Below are positions 1 to 10,001 of a stretch of DNA of 64,000 nt, piece by piece; the stretch's first letter is position 1, and each line of letters starts with the position of its first letter. Location of the stretch: the NCBI GenBank assembly GCA_002320605.1, contig DCKG01000005.1, positions 96,076 to 160,075 of the forward strand. Direction: 5' to 3'. Below the pieces are notes generated by a model. That model did not search any database. It saw nothing but the letters and a program-made list of their open reading frames with translations, and was not told where the DNA came from. The translations under genes were made by a program, and so were the position numbers. This DNA comes from Bacteroidales bacterium UBA1680 (GTDB lineage: Bacteria; Bacteroidota; Bacteroidia; Bacteroidales; UBA932).

Positions 1-398
1 GGGGTCGGAGAACCAAACACTCCGCTTCATTGGCGATTAGTTATACTTCAGGCAATAGAATGACGCTCCCACTAGGGAATTATAAAGGAATCACCCCACC
101 TTACTGGAACACGAACGGTGGCCGTTCATGGGGAGCAACCTACGATTTCGACCTTACAGACGAGAACAGAATTTTGATGTCCGACAAGAATGGGTACAAA
201 GCAAAAGACTTCTTCAGGATAGATGCTGGCTACTCTTTTTCTGTCCTGGGCAAGAAATGCCTGAATGAGTTCTCCCTCTCCGTCTACAACCTCCTCAACA
301 GGAGAAACCCTTACAACTACTTCTTCGAAGAGGACGAATGGAAGCAGATAAGCGTTTTTCCAATAATGCCTTCGATTCGCTGGACGATTCACTGGTAG
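1..398 (+). CDS. TonB-dependent receptor, C-terminal end (partial at window edge)
   Basis: The reading frame is open from the first bases of the window, so the gene begins upstream and only about the last 130 residues are present. What remains is rich in alternating aromatic and polar residues (for example SVYNLLNRRNPYNYFFEED) and ends in an aromatic residue (IRWTIHW). This is the usual ending of an outer-membrane beta-barrel receptor recognised by the BAM machinery. The pattern fits the last strands of a TonB-dependent transporter of Bacteroidota. The substrate cannot be told from this piece. It lies upstream of the SusC/SusD genes in the same direction, with 295 bases between, so it may or may not belong to the same locus. 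A TTG near base 30 is an internal codon, not the real start. Confidence 0.7.
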   Translation, partial: GRRTKHSASLAISYTSGNRMTLPLGNYKGITPPYWNTNGGRSWGATYDFDLTDENRILMSDKNGYKAKDFFRIDAGYSFSVLGKKCLNEFSLSVYNLLNRRNPYNYFFEEDEWKQISVFPIMPSIRWTIHW

Positions 399-693
399 GC
401 TGAACAGCCCCTGAATCCTCAGTGCAAAGGAGGGGTGTGAATTATGAAAAATATCAAAAACCAAAGCCTTATTGCCAAATATTAACGGAAGCAAAAGAAA
501 ATATATTCGTTTTTTTGCATGCTGAAGCGTGAAAAAGATAGGATTAAATGCAGACAGCATCCACAATCGTACTGCATCATCAATACTTATTTAATGCGAT
601 TAACTATTAATAATCAATTTCCCCTGTGTTTACTAACAATAAACTACATATCATCTTTTAACTTCTACTACAATATCACTAACAAAGTCATTT
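399..693. other. Intergenic region upstream of the first SusC gene
   Basis: This 295-base A/T-rich stretch separates the partial receptor from the SusC gene. It should hold the promoter of the rightward arm of PUL 1. I found no convincing -33/-7 pair; the nearest is a T-run ending in TTTG at about 510-517 without a good upstream element. A 60-codon open frame inside it (519-701) has no protein-like features and overlaps the SusC start, so I do not call it a gene. Confidence 0.4.
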
Positions 694-3600
694 ATGGGTA
701 AACGTATTTCAATGACATTAGTCATCTTTTTTGCCTTTGTGGCTCAATCGTTTGCGCAATCGGCTGTCTCAGGACAGGTCACGGATGCCAAGGGAGAACC
801 TCTCGTTGGCGTCAACGTGCTTATCAAAGGGACGACCAACGGGACGATGACAGACGAGAACGGCCGCTACAACTTGCAGGGCACTGCATCAGGCAATGTC
901 TTGGTATTCTCAAGCATTGGCTTCTCCCAACAGGATGTGACAGTCAGGAACTCAAGCGTCATCAACGTTGTCCTTCAGGACGACAACAAGTACTTGGATG
1001 AGGTCGTCGTCGTGGCATATGGTACTCAGAGAAGAAAGGACCTCACCGGATCGATGAGCGAGGTGAAATCCGACATCGTCGCAATTCAGAACACTTCCAC
1101 GATTTCGAGAACCCTCGAGGGTTCCGCGCCTGGTCTCCAAGTAGCATCCGTCGATGGCCAGCCAGGCTTTGACATGGCAATCCGCCTCCGTGGAACCAGC
1201 TCTACCAATGGAGCTTCTGCAGCTGCACTCATCGTCATCGATGGCGTGGCTCAGCAGATGGTAGACACCTACGAGAACCCTCTGTCCCAGCTGAACCCTG
1301 ACGACATTGCTTCAGTCTCTGTCCTCAAGGATGCCGCCTCGACAGCCCTTTACGGTTCCCGCGCAGCTAACGGAGTTGTCCTAATCACGACGAAAAAGGG
1401 GCAGGAAGGCAGAGCGAAGATCTCTTTCCAGACCAGAGTAGGATGGAACTCTCTGGGCAACTACAATGTCAATGCGATAGGCAACGCCAAAGATTACTAC
1501 GAATATGCATGGAAGAGCATCTACAACTCTTACCGCTACGGCGTAAACGGGACAGGTGCTCCTGGGGTCGCAGCTGATGGCACATACTACACCAACGTAA
1601 ATAATCCTAACCATTCCGACGCAGAGGCTTGCGAGTTCGCATCTCAGCACTTGTTCAACTACTACGGAAGCGAAACTAAATTCCAGAGGAACGCCCTTGG
1701 CAACAATCTTGCCTACAGGATTCCAGGCGCAATCTACACGAAAGACATGGGGACAGGACAGAACCAATCCTCTACGATGACCGGAGCCTATCTGGTGAAT
1801 CCTGACGGGAAACTCAATTCGGATGCCTATGAACTCTATAGCGGGACTGGCAAGGATCTGCTCATTTCCAATGCGTTCCGCCAGCAATACAATCTTTCCG
1901 CTTCCGGCGGAACTGAAAAGGTTCAGTACTACGCATCATTGGGCTATCAGGATGAGCCATCTTACCTTAAATCTTCTGAGTACAAGAGATACAGCGGACG
2001 CGTGAGCGTCGATGCTCAAGTTCTCAAGTGGATGAAGATCGGAGCTAACGTAGGATACGCAAAAACGAACACGCGCGCTCAGGCAGGGAAGTGGGGGCCT
2101 CGTCAGATTGGCGGTTCCTCCGGAAATGCCATGCTGTGGGTCAAGGGATGGACTCCAATCGCTCCTGTCTATGAGATGGACGCAGATGGAAACTATGTCC
2201 TGGACGCAAATGGGGACAAGGTCGTGAACGTAAACAACAAATCTTACTCTCCTCTTGGAACAGCCAGCTCTGAATACACTTCAGACTACGCATGGCTTCA
2301 GAAAACCAACATCGAGAGGATTCAGACAGACACCTGGACCACCAGAACTTACGCAGACATAAAATTCCTGCGCTATTTCGACTTCAATGTGGCGTTCAAC
2401 ATGGACCAGCAGTATTTCAAGCGAACATCCTACATGAACGGGAAGGCAGGCCGAGCAACAGGGTCCAAAGGTTCCTTCGGAGTGAAAAGCCAGAACAGGA
2501 CTATCATCAACACCCAGCAGATGCTCACCTACAGCCAGGATTTCGGGCAGCACCACGTAGATGCGATGGTAGGTCATGAGTACGAGCAGTATGACAGATC
2601 AGACGTCAACTGGGGATCTACTTATGAGCTTATCCCGGGACTTGCAATCCCAGGCAACTTCGTCAACCGCTACACCACCTATGGGGCACAGAACTCTTGG
2701 ACTCCATACTATGGGAAAGAAAAATACAGGACGGAATCATACCTCGCCCGCGCGAATTACAACTATGCCGGCAGATACTACGTGTCCGCATCCGGACGCC
2801 GCGACGGTTCATCCAAATTCACCTCGAAGAATCGCTGGGGTGATTTCTGGTCGGTAGGCGCAAGCTGGAGGCTCTCCGAAGAGCCGTTCATGGAGCAGAC
2901 GAAGAACTGGCTGGACAATTTGAAGATCCGCGGAAGCTACGGCGTCACCGGTAATGCCAACGGTCTGACCACGTGGTATCTCAACCAATACTGGAACTAC
3001 AACGTCAGCTCTTGGACCACCTCCACAAACGGTACCGGAGTAGCGGCTGAGACCGGAGTGTCCAGCGCAAACTCCCTGATCGATGAAAATCTTACATGGG
3101 AGAACGTGCACCAGTTCGACCTCGGATTGGACTACGGCGTGCTCAAGAACAGGATCACCGGTTCATTCGACTTCTACAATAACCTAACGGTCAACGCATT
3201 CTACAACAGAGCCGTCTCTCCTCTTGCGTCCGCAGGCTATTCGACCAAACAGCAGAACGCCGCCAAAGTCCGTAACCGTGGCTTCGAGATGGAGCTTTCA
3301 GCGGACATCCTTCGCACGAAGGACATGACGCTCAACCTGACCGTAAACGGAACGCACTACCGCACTATCCTGGCCGGGGTTCCGGACGAAGTCATTCCTG
3401 CATGGGATGAGACCATGGACGTTCCGGAGGGAACATGGATTTCCCAAAGCGAAGACATGGCCTCCGCCGGCACCGCTGGTCACGCCGGACGAGGCACAAC
3501 CTACCTCCGCGGCGTAGGTCGCGACCTGTTCAACCTATACTTCCCTAAGTACGCAGGCGTCGATAAATATGGCCTTCCTACTTACTGGCACAGAGTAACC

Positions 3601-4266
3601 TATAACGATGTCCACAACCGAGACCACGGCGGACGCTATGCCGACAAGAAAATCGGGGAGAATGTCATAACGAACGTAGCTGCCGACGCATCCTTCTACG
3701 AAGTCGGATCCGCTACTCCGGACTGGATGGGCGGCATGACCCTGAACTTCCGTTACAAGAGCTTCGACATCAGCATCGTAGGCGCTTACCAGATCGGTGG
3801 TAAAATCTTCTCAAGGGAATATGGAACTTACCTTTACGCCGGCTCGACGATGGGCAGGACCAACATCCCTATGTCAAAGGAACTTATCGGCAAGACATGG
3901 ACGCCAGAACACACAGGAGCGTACTTCCCGATGCAGTGGTTCCCTTCAGGATCCACGAGCAGTCTCAAGCTGGACGGTGCCTACGTCGGAACGACTGGAA
4001 GCCACGACTTTACGGACATGGTTCTGTTCGATGCGTCATACTTCCGTCTGAAGAACATCACCATCGGCTACACCTTCCCTAAGTCAATCACCAGAAAGGT
4101 GAACATCGATGCGCTTCGCGTGTTCGCTTCTGCCGACAACGTCCTGCTCTTCTCGCAGGCCCAGGGAGTTGACCCAACCCTCTCAATCATCGGAGGCAAG
4201 GAAATCGACACCTACGTATATCCGCAAATGCAGACATTTACTTTCGGCATTAACCTTGATTTTTAA
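694..4266 (+). CDS. SusC-family TonB-linked outer membrane transporter (PUL 1)
   Basis: A 1190-residue SusC/RagA-type transporter that imports oligosaccharides across the outer membrane using TonB energy, working with the SusD lipoprotein encoded next. Residues 1 to about 22 form a signal peptide ending in SFAQ. A carboxypeptidase-regulatory-like beta domain follows (VSGQVTDAKGEPLVGVNV, about 25-105). Then come the SusC signature LDEVVVVAYGTQ and the plug domain (to about 240, with DDIASVSVLKDAASTALYG and GVVLITTKKG), and a long barrel ending in phenylalanine (FGINLDF). Length is normal for carbohydrate-type SusC proteins. SusD starts 13 bases downstream, so the two are surely co-transcribed. 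The substrate is inferred from neighbouring enzymes to be a plant cell wall, probably pectic, glycan. It is not shown by this protein itself. Confidence 0.95.
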   Translation: MGKRISMTLVIFFAFVAQSFAQSAVSGQVTDAKGEPLVGVNVLIKGTTNGTMTDENGRYNLQGTASGNVLVFSSIGFSQQDVTVRNSSVINVVLQDDNKYLDEVVVVAYGTQRRKDLTGSMSEVKSDIVAIQNTSTISRTLEGSAPGLQVASVDGQPGFDMAIRLRGTSSTNGASAAALIVIDGVAQQMVDTYENPLSQLNPDDIASVSVLKDAASTALYGSRAANGVVLITTKKGQEGRAKISFQTRVGWNSLGNYNVNAIGNAKDYYEYAWKSIYNSYRYGVNGTGAPGVAADGTYYTNVNNPNHSDAEACEFASQHLFNYYGSETKFQRNALGNNLAYRIPGAIYTKDMGTGQNQSSTMTGAYLVNPDGKLNSDAYELYSGTGKDLLISNAFRQQYNLSASGGTEKVQYYASLGYQDEPSYLKSSEYKRYSGRVSVDAQVLKWMKIGANVGYAKTNTRAQAGKWGPRQIGGSSGNAMLWVKGWTPIAPVYEMDADGNYVLDANGDKVVNVNNKSYSPLGTASSEYTSDYAWLQKTNIERIQTDTWTTRTYADIKFLRYFDFNVAFNMDQQYFKRTSYMNGKAGRATGSKGSFGVKSQNRTIINTQQMLTYSQDFGQHHVDAMVGHEYEQYDRSDVNWGSTYELIPGLAIPGNFVNRYTTYGAQNSWTPYYGKEKYRTESYLARANYNYAGRYYVSASGRRDGSSKFTSKNRWGDFWSVGASWRLSEEPFMEQTKNWLDNLKIRGSYGVTGNANGLTTWYLNQYWNYNVSSWTTSTNGTGVAAETGVSSANSLIDENLTWENVHQFDLGLDYGVLKNRITGSFDFYNNLTVNAFYNRAVSPLASAGYSTKQQNAAKVRNRGFEMELSADILRTKDMTLNLTVNGTHYRTILAGVPDEVIPAWDETMDVPEGTWISQSEDMASAGTAGHAGRGTTYLRGVGRDLFNLYFPKYAGVDKYGLPTYWHRVTYNDVHNRDHGGRYADKKIGENVITNVAADASFYEVGSATPDWMGGMTLNFRYKSFDISIVGAYQIGGKIFSREYGTYLYAGSTMGRTNIPMSKELIGKTWTPEHTGAYFPMQWFPSGSTSSLKLDGAYVGTTGSHDFTDMVLFDASYFRLKNITIGYTFPKSITRKVNIDALRVFASADNVLLFSQAQGVDPTLSIIGGKEIDTYVYPQMQTFTFGINLDF

Positions 4267-4279
4267 TTTATAGAGAAAC

Positions 4280-5959
4280 ATGAAATCATTAAATATTATT
4301 GCAGTTGGTCTTTGCAGTCTCGCGCTTGCTTCGTGCGCAGGCGAGCTGGAGGTTAAAAACCCGAACAAGATCACCGATGAACAAATGATGGAATTCATGC
4401 AGTCCGATGAAAAGACGCAGGAACAAGTCCTCACGGGACTAGTCGGTGGGCTGAACGGCTACATGCGTGCCTATAATGCGGACCTCAACGGAGGATACTC
4501 AAACTCCGGAGGATACGAGTTCTACAAAGACTTCAGAATGGTGATGGAGTCCGGTGACATCGTTGAAGGGACGAAGGCCAATCCAGGAGCATTCAGCACC
4601 TGGTACCAGAACAAAGCGGACAACCTGTACTGGACTACCATACAGGATGTCAACAACTACGGCTACTACCTGGCTGCCGTCTACAAGATATCTTCAGCCC
4701 AGAAAGCGCTTGACTTCCTGACGAAGGAAGCCTGCGAGGCTGGTACCCTGCAGATGAAGAATGCCCGCGCCCAGGCCCTCACTTCAAAGGCATATGGGTA
4801 TGCCCGTCTGATGGAACGCTACACGGATCTGAAAGACCCTGCCTCAACAACGGCACAAGGAATGCCAATCTACGACAAGTATGCTTACAACACACCTGTA
4901 GCCCCTTCTTCAGTGGCTGACACATGGAAATACATCGCAGACTTGCTCGACGAGGCCATTTCGCTTTTCCACCAGGTTGGCAACCATGGCTACACGACTG
5001 GCACTTCGGAAGCTGCCGACACTTACGACATCGATTGCGGAGTCGCTCAGTACATTCGTGCCATGGTAGCCCTTGACAGGAAGGATTACGCAACCGTAAT
5101 CGATGCTTACAATGACATCAATTCCAAATACCCGAATCTGATAAAGGCAGAAGACTACGGAATGCTCGCAAGCAAGGTTGCTGACGTTACGGCCACCATG
5201 GATAGAGGAAACGGAAAGAGGAGCTTCAGCGGCGGGTCTTTCAATGCAGAGAACAACGCATTCTACAACATCAGCAAGAACCCGGAGGCTCTCTTCACGA
5301 CCATCGGAGGATCGAACCAGTGCTGGACGCTAAGGGGCTTGAACAACCTGAAGAACGCCGAATCCGGATTCTTGCAGGTAGACAAGGACATCGTGGACGC
5401 GCTCTCAGACTCCGATGTGCGCAAGGCCATAATCACAAAGCAGGCATATTCCGACTATTGGATTTACGGGACATCCAGTGGCGACACCACCTGGTACAAC
5501 TACACGATGCCGGCCTACACCTCAATGAAGTTCGCTGCCACGGAAGGACGTGACCTTGGAGATACTTACGCTCCTCACACCAACAACGTGACGAAGTCCG
5601 ATGAGGCTGTGTTCCGTACTTCCGCAGTTCTGCTCATGGCAGCGGAAGCCTACACGATGAACAATCAGGAATCGCAAGCCGAGGCACTGCTGAACAAACT
5701 TCTTGCAGCCCGAACTCTTCCTGGCGAAAGCGCGATGACTGTGGCATCCTGCAAGAAAGGATCCATGCTCGACTTCGTGAAGCTCCAGTGGAGAATAGAA
5801 ATGTGGGGCGAAGGTGACTTCGCATTCTTCAACCAGAAGCGCTGGGGCTCTCAGTTCAGCCGCGGAGCGAACCACTGGTCCACCAAGGGCGTGGAAGCCC
5901 AGGGATGGACATGGGAAATTCCTCAGAGGGAACGCCAAGGCAATCCATATTGGAACTAA
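4280..5959 (+). CDS. SusD/RagB-family surface glycan-binding lipoprotein (PUL 1)
   Basis: A 559-residue SusD-like lipoprotein, the lid and glycan-binding partner of the SusC transporter just upstream. The N-terminus is a lipoprotein signal with LALASC and Cys19 as the lipidated residue, followed by the typical ELEVKNPNKIT. The middle is rich in helices, as expected for the TPR-like SusD scaffold. The C-terminal region carries the family pattern: VLLMAAEAYTMNNQ, then LDFVKLQWRIEMWGEGDFAF and an NQKRWG motif near the end. Length fits the family. It is followed after 19 bases by an Ig-like lipoprotein, the slot usually filled by a SusE/F-like surface glycan-binding protein. Confidence 0.95.
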   Translation: MKSLNIIAVGLCSLALASCAGELEVKNPNKITDEQMMEFMQSDEKTQEQVLTGLVGGLNGYMRAYNADLNGGYSNSGGYEFYKDFRMVMESGDIVEGTKANPGAFSTWYQNKADNLYWTTIQDVNNYGYYLAAVYKISSAQKALDFLTKEACEAGTLQMKNARAQALTSKAYGYARLMERYTDLKDPASTTAQGMPIYDKYAYNTPVAPSSVADTWKYIADLLDEAISLFHQVGNHGYTTGTSEAADTYDIDCGVAQYIRAMVALDRKDYATVIDAYNDINSKYPNLIKAEDYGMLASKVADVTATMDRGNGKRSFSGGSFNAENNAFYNISKNPEALFTTIGGSNQCWTLRGLNNLKNAESGFLQVDKDIVDALSDSDVRKAIITKQAYSDYWIYGTSSGDTTWYNYTMPAYTSMKFAATEGRDLGDTYAPHTNNVTKSDEAVFRTSAVLLMAAEAYTMNNQESQAEALLNKLLAARTLPGESAMTVASCKKGSMLDFVKLQWRIEMWGEGDFAFFNQKRWGSQFSRGANHWSTKGVEAQGWTWEIPQRERQGNPYWN

Positions 5960-5978
5960 TCCATAAGACGAAAGAATC

Positions 5979-7349
5979 ATGAAAATAAACAGAATATTCG
6001 CGTTTGCCGCCATCTTGGGCGCAATCTCGTTCAATTCCTGCAAGGACGATGATTCTCTTCCTTCAGGCATATCTTTGGATCCGTCATCTATCCAGATTTA
6101 CGTTGGACAGACAGCCACTCTCACTCCGAAATTCACTCCTGGCGGCTCAACTGCCACTCCAACGTGGACTTCTTCGAACGAAAACGTCGCTACCGTCAAA
6201 GGCGGCTATGTGTCCGGCATCGCAGCCGGCACGGCAACCATCACCGCCACTCTGGAAGGAGGAATTTCCTCTACGTGCAGCGTCACGGTCTCGAATGTAG
6301 CTGCGTCATCGCTCACCTTGAACGAAACAGCTGCCACTCTCTATGAGAACGAGAGTGGCATCCAGCTAGTGGCGACCGTGGAGCCTTACAATGTGACATT
6401 CCCTGAAGTGAGCTGGACAAGTTCAGCCCCTTCAGTGGCCACCGTCGACGACAAGGGCAATGTCTCCCCTGTCTCCATAGGAGAAGCCGTGATTACGGCT
6501 TCCCTCGCAGATGGGATGAAGGCAAGTTGCAACGTGAAAGTCACGCTTCGCGCTCCTACCAAGCCAGAGACGCTCACTTTCTGGAAGAGCGATGAGGCCG
6601 GATACCGCGGACTCTTCGGAGCAGCATCCGACAATGGCAAATCAGCCGGGGACGGTGGCTGGCTCACCTACAGCGACGGGATTGTAAGGTGGACGGCCAA
6701 TGCTACCGGAAAGCCGCGCCGCGCTACGCTCACCCTTTCCACCGGATCCGAGATTACGATCCTGCAGATAGATGCCAAGGACATAGCGGGAAACTACATC
6801 CTCTACAGCAACGCTTTCAAGGGCTTAAGCAACACTAAGCAGCTTGGCACCAGAAGGCACGCCACGACCATGAAAATCGAAGTCGCAGATGGATCCGACC
6901 TGAACGGACATCCGCACAACCTCGACATCGTCGGAATGTACCTCGAGGCCAAATGCCCAGCATCCCTGGTCGTGACAGAAGATGGCGTGAAGGTTTACAC
7001 CTACCTATCACTGGACTTCCAGACAGTCACCGGAGCCGAGGTTGCCATCATTCCTGAAATGACCAACAGCGTGACCTACGGAACCGGCTACTTCGCTCCT
7101 CTGACATTCGGACCTGAGGGCTGCGACTACTGCTGGATAGGCTGGGATCTGACCGATGCATTCACGGCGCCAAAAATCACGATGGGACCGGGAGAAGACC
7201 GTCAAATCGTTTCAGACCGTTATTTCTGCGGATTCTCAGTCGTGAAGAAGGGCTATGCCGAAGGGTCATACACCACCATCTATCAGCTCAACTACAACAA
7301 CATGTGGACCTGGAGTGCTTCTGGTGGGGCATTCTTCGAGAAGCAATAA
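5979..7349 (+). CDS. Ig-like (BIG2-type) lipoprotein with an unrecognised C-terminal domain, SusE/F position
   Basis: A 456-residue lipoprotein directly behind SusD, most likely an accessory surface glycan-binding protein of PUL 1. The signal ends in SFNSC with Cys21. Two bacterial Ig-like group 2 repeats follow at about 30-108 and 112-190. Each has the core W(T)SS..NVATV or WTSSAPSVATV and an AGTATITA-like or GEAVITAS strand, and together they act as a spacer off the membrane. Residues about 195-456 form a separate domain beginning LTFWKSDEAGYRGLFG that I do not recognise with certainty; it resembles Bacteroides DUF domains found next to SusD genes. The operon position suggests glycan binding, but no catalytic residues are evident and the function is inferred from context only. 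Confidence 0.75.
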   Translation: MKINRIFAFAAILGAISFNSCKDDDSLPSGISLDPSSIQIYVGQTATLTPKFTPGGSTATPTWTSSNENVATVKGGYVSGIAAGTATITATLEGGISSTCSVTVSNVAASSLTLNETAATLYENESGIQLVATVEPYNVTFPEVSWTSSAPSVATVDDKGNVSPVSIGEAVITASLADGMKASCNVKVTLRAPTKPETLTFWKSDEAGYRGLFGAASDNGKSAGDGGWLTYSDGIVRWTANATGKPRRATLTLSTGSEITILQIDAKDIAGNYILYSNAFKGLSNTKQLGTRRHATTMKIEVADGSDLNGHPHNLDIVGMYLEAKCPASLVVTEDGVKVYTYLSLDFQTVTGAEVAIIPEMTNSVTYGTGYFAPLTFGPEGCDYCWIGWDLTDAFTAPKITMGPGEDRQIVSDRYFCGFSVVKKGYAEGSYTTIYQLNYNNMWTWSASGGAFFEKQ

Positions 7350-7371
7350 TGCTGATCGTCTGTAAATAAGA

Positions 7372-7416
7372 GAAGGGGGCAGCTTCTAACCCAGGTTGTC
7401 CTCTTTCTTCTTTTTT
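7372..7416 (+). terminator. Possible weak terminator or attenuator between the Ig-like lipoprotein and GH31
   Basis: GAAGGGGG at 7372-7379 can pair with CCTCTTTC at 7400-7407, an 8-base-pair stem that includes two G-U pairs. It is followed by a pyrimidine run with six T residues (7411-7416). A competing short stem AGAAG/CTTCT lies inside. It could partly separate the SusCD transcript from the GH31 gene. The structure is weak and the call tentative. Confidence 0.3.
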
Positions 7417-7540
7417 ATAATGTTCAATCCAACTGAATAAGGATTTCGGGTCAAGTTTCCGTGTGTCCTGGGACATTCAGTCACAGAATCCGGAAGATGT
7501 GATGAATTATTCGTAAATTAGACAAATTTAAACACACAGC

Positions 7541-9958
7541 ATGAGTTTATTTAGATTTTGGGCTGCGACGGTCGTGGCAGCAGGCATCCTGACATCAGGA
7601 TTACAGGCACAGAACAAAACATATTCATTGAAGGCTGGGGGCATGAGCATGCAGGTGCAGCCGTGCTCTGAGAACATTTTGCGCATTCGAATCTCGCAGG
7701 ACGGGGATTTCACCGAATCGCTGATGGAGCGCTACAGCATCGTCAAGACCGACTGGGAGCCTGTCAAGGCCGACGTCAGGACGAGCGGAGGGCGCTGGAC
7801 GCTGGCGACGGCGGGATATTCATTAAGCATAGACAAGAAGAGTGGCGCCATGGCAGTGAAGGACGCATCGGGAAATGTCGTGATTAAGAATATATCATAT
7901 TCAGGCAATGCCAGCAAGCTTTCCAATGAGATGAGGGAATATGCGAACAAGAAATACGAAGACCTGCATGTCGTGGCGAACGATGGCGGGATAATCGGGG
8001 ACGACAACGGAAAATTCGCCAAAGTGGACAAGAGAGAGGTGCAGGGGGCTGCGTCGGTGGGAACCCTGAGCATGAGCATCGAGGACGGAGAGCGATTCTA
8101 CGGCGGAGGAAGCACCAGCAGGGATCACATACAGCATCGTGGGGAATTCCTGCGCATGTGGACTACTTACCAGCACACTGAAATCCCTATGCCTTTCATG
8201 ATGAGTTCCCGAGGATGGGGCGTTTACGACAACCTCACTTCCAAGAGCTTCTTCGATGTCGGGTGCACTTCCAAATCAAGATTCAACATCCTGGACCTGG
8301 CGGAGGAAGCCGACTTCTATATATTCATTGGCAAGGACATGCCTGCCATTCTGAATGAATATACTCTGCTGACGGGGCGTAGCTATGTCTTGCCGAAATG
8401 GGCCTACGGACTTTGCTTCGGGCCGAACATGCTTGAGGATCAATGGAACATCCTGCGCGATGCCGTCATGTTCAGGCAGGCCGATGTGCCTTGCGATGTA
8501 TTCTGGCTTGAGCCTCAATGGATGGAGAAACGCTACGATTTCTCTACGGAGAAAAACTGGAATTTCGACAAATTCTCGCCGGAGCCTTACTGGTCGCACG
8601 ATGAGTATCCGAAGAAGCTTCACAACAGACTGTTCATCGGCAAGCTGCGCTCGATGGGCTTCCATCTTGGCCTCTGGCTTTGCGAGAATTACGACTTGAG
8701 CATCACCGAGGAAGACGAGATAGCTTTACGCGAGGGCAGGGACACTTCCGGCAAGGAACACTGGATGAACCACCTGACCAGATTCATGGACCAAGGGGTT
8801 GAGGGATTCAAGCTGGATCCTGCCAGGACGATAGACAATCATCCTAACATGGAATACTACAACGGGCGCACGGACAAGGAGATGCACAATCTGAACCAGG
8901 TGCTGCTGCCGAAACAGATGCGTGAACTTGGGCGCAAATACAACGGGAAGCGCACATGGCACCATTACTGCGGCGGCTGGGCTGGCACACAGCACTGGAC
9001 GGCATCCACCAGCGGCGACAACGGCGGAGGCAAGACGGCTCTCTACGACCAGCTTAACCTTGGGATGAGCGGATTCCTGAACACCTCCTGCGACGTGATG
9101 AGCGTGCCTCGCGAGCTGGAGATGCAGAGCCTTCATTTCGGGCTATTCCTGCCTTGGGTACAGATAAACAGCTGGTTCTCCATGATGCAGCCGTTCTTCT
9201 ACGACAAGCCGGAGCAGGACATGTACCGGTACTACGTGAAGCTGAGATATTCCTTGGCTCCGTACATATATTCTATGGCATTGGGAGCCACCCAGAACGG
9301 CATGCCTATAGTGCGTTCCATGCCTCTGAGCTTCCCGGACGACCGCAATTGCGACGACATGACGTACCAGTACATGTTCGGGGACAGCTTCTGCGTCGGA
9401 ATATTCACAGACGAGATTTATCTCCCTGCCGGCACTTGGTTCGATGCTTGGTCCGGCGAGAAGATTTCAAGCAAAGGCGAGACTTTCAAGCGGACAGTGC
9501 CGGAAGGCCGCGCAGGCCTGCTCTTCGTGCGTGCCGGTGCCATAATCCCAACTCTCGGAGGCTGCTTCGACTCGCCTGCTGAAGGAATATCCTACCTTGG
9601 AACCAAACCATTCGAGAATCTGACTTTACGGATATATCCTTCCGGCAGCACCACCTATACCCTCTTCGACGACGATGGCGAGAGCTATGAATATGAAAAC
9701 GGCTCTCTCAGCTCGACTTTGTTCGAGTGCAGGCAGGACGGCGTCAAGACTACCATAACGCTGAATCCCGTGCAGGGCAGTTTCAAAGGGATGGCTGAGA
9801 CTAAGACATATTCAATGGAAGTCCAAGCGGACTCGAAACCTTCCTACGTTGCGATCAACGGCAGTGCCGCCACCGACTGGGAATATTCAGACGGCACCCT
9901 CCGCCTCCATCTCGGCACTATCAGCATTAACGACAAGGTGACAATCGAAATCAACTAG
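7541..9958 (+). CDS. GH31-family alpha-glycosidase, secreted
   Basis: An 805-residue glycoside hydrolase family 31 enzyme (alpha-xylosidase/alpha-glucosidase type) with a signal peptide of about 23 residues (AGILTSGLQAQ), so it acts in the periplasm or at the surface. Order: N-terminal beta-sandwich with RFYGGGSTSRD, a (beta/alpha)8 barrel from about 260, then C-terminal beta domains. The nucleophile is seen in GFKLDPA (Asp426). The general acid lies in TSGDN (Asp493), preceded by the family's GG(W)xGTQHW stretch. ALAPYIYSMA-like and MPIVRSMPL segments near 570-600 are also typical. It follows the SusCD operon after 191 bases and converges on the GH3 gene of the opposing arm. GH31 members differ in substrate (xylose, glucose, galactose), and the sequence does not let me choose. 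Release of an alpha-linked side chain is the likely role. Confidence 0.9.
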   Translation: MSLFRFWAATVVAAGILTSGLQAQNKTYSLKAGGMSMQVQPCSENILRIRISQDGDFTESLMERYSIVKTDWEPVKADVRTSGGRWTLATAGYSLSIDKKSGAMAVKDASGNVVIKNISYSGNASKLSNEMREYANKKYEDLHVVANDGGIIGDDNGKFAKVDKREVQGAASVGTLSMSIEDGERFYGGGSTSRDHIQHRGEFLRMWTTYQHTEIPMPFMMSSRGWGVYDNLTSKSFFDVGCTSKSRFNILDLAEEADFYIFIGKDMPAILNEYTLLTGRSYVLPKWAYGLCFGPNMLEDQWNILRDAVMFRQADVPCDVFWLEPQWMEKRYDFSTEKNWNFDKFSPEPYWSHDEYPKKLHNRLFIGKLRSMGFHLGLWLCENYDLSITEEDEIALREGRDTSGKEHWMNHLTRFMDQGVEGFKLDPARTIDNHPNMEYYNGRTDKEMHNLNQVLLPKQMRELGRKYNGKRTWHHYCGGWAGTQHWTASTSGDNGGGKTALYDQLNLGMSGFLNTSCDVMSVPRELEMQSLHFGLFLPWVQINSWFSMMQPFFYDKPEQDMYRYYVKLRYSLAPYIYSMALGATQNGMPIVRSMPLSFPDDRNCDDMTYQYMFGDSFCVGIFTDEIYLPAGTWFDAWSGEKISSKGETFKRTVPEGRAGLLFVRAGAIIPTLGGCFDSPAEGISYLGTKPFENLTLRIYPSGSTTYTLFDDDGESYEYENGSLSSTLFECRQDGVKTTITLNPVQGSFKGMAETKTYSMEVQADSKPSYVAINGSAATDWEYSDGTLRLHLGTISINDKVTIEIN

Positions 9959-10001
9959 TTTCCCGACTGGGAGCAGAAGGGCTGGATGATTATCGCTGAT
10001 G

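Noticed and set aside
519..701. A 60-codon frame before the first SusC gene
   Set aside because: It overlaps the SusC start, has no homology I recognise and an A/T-driven composition.
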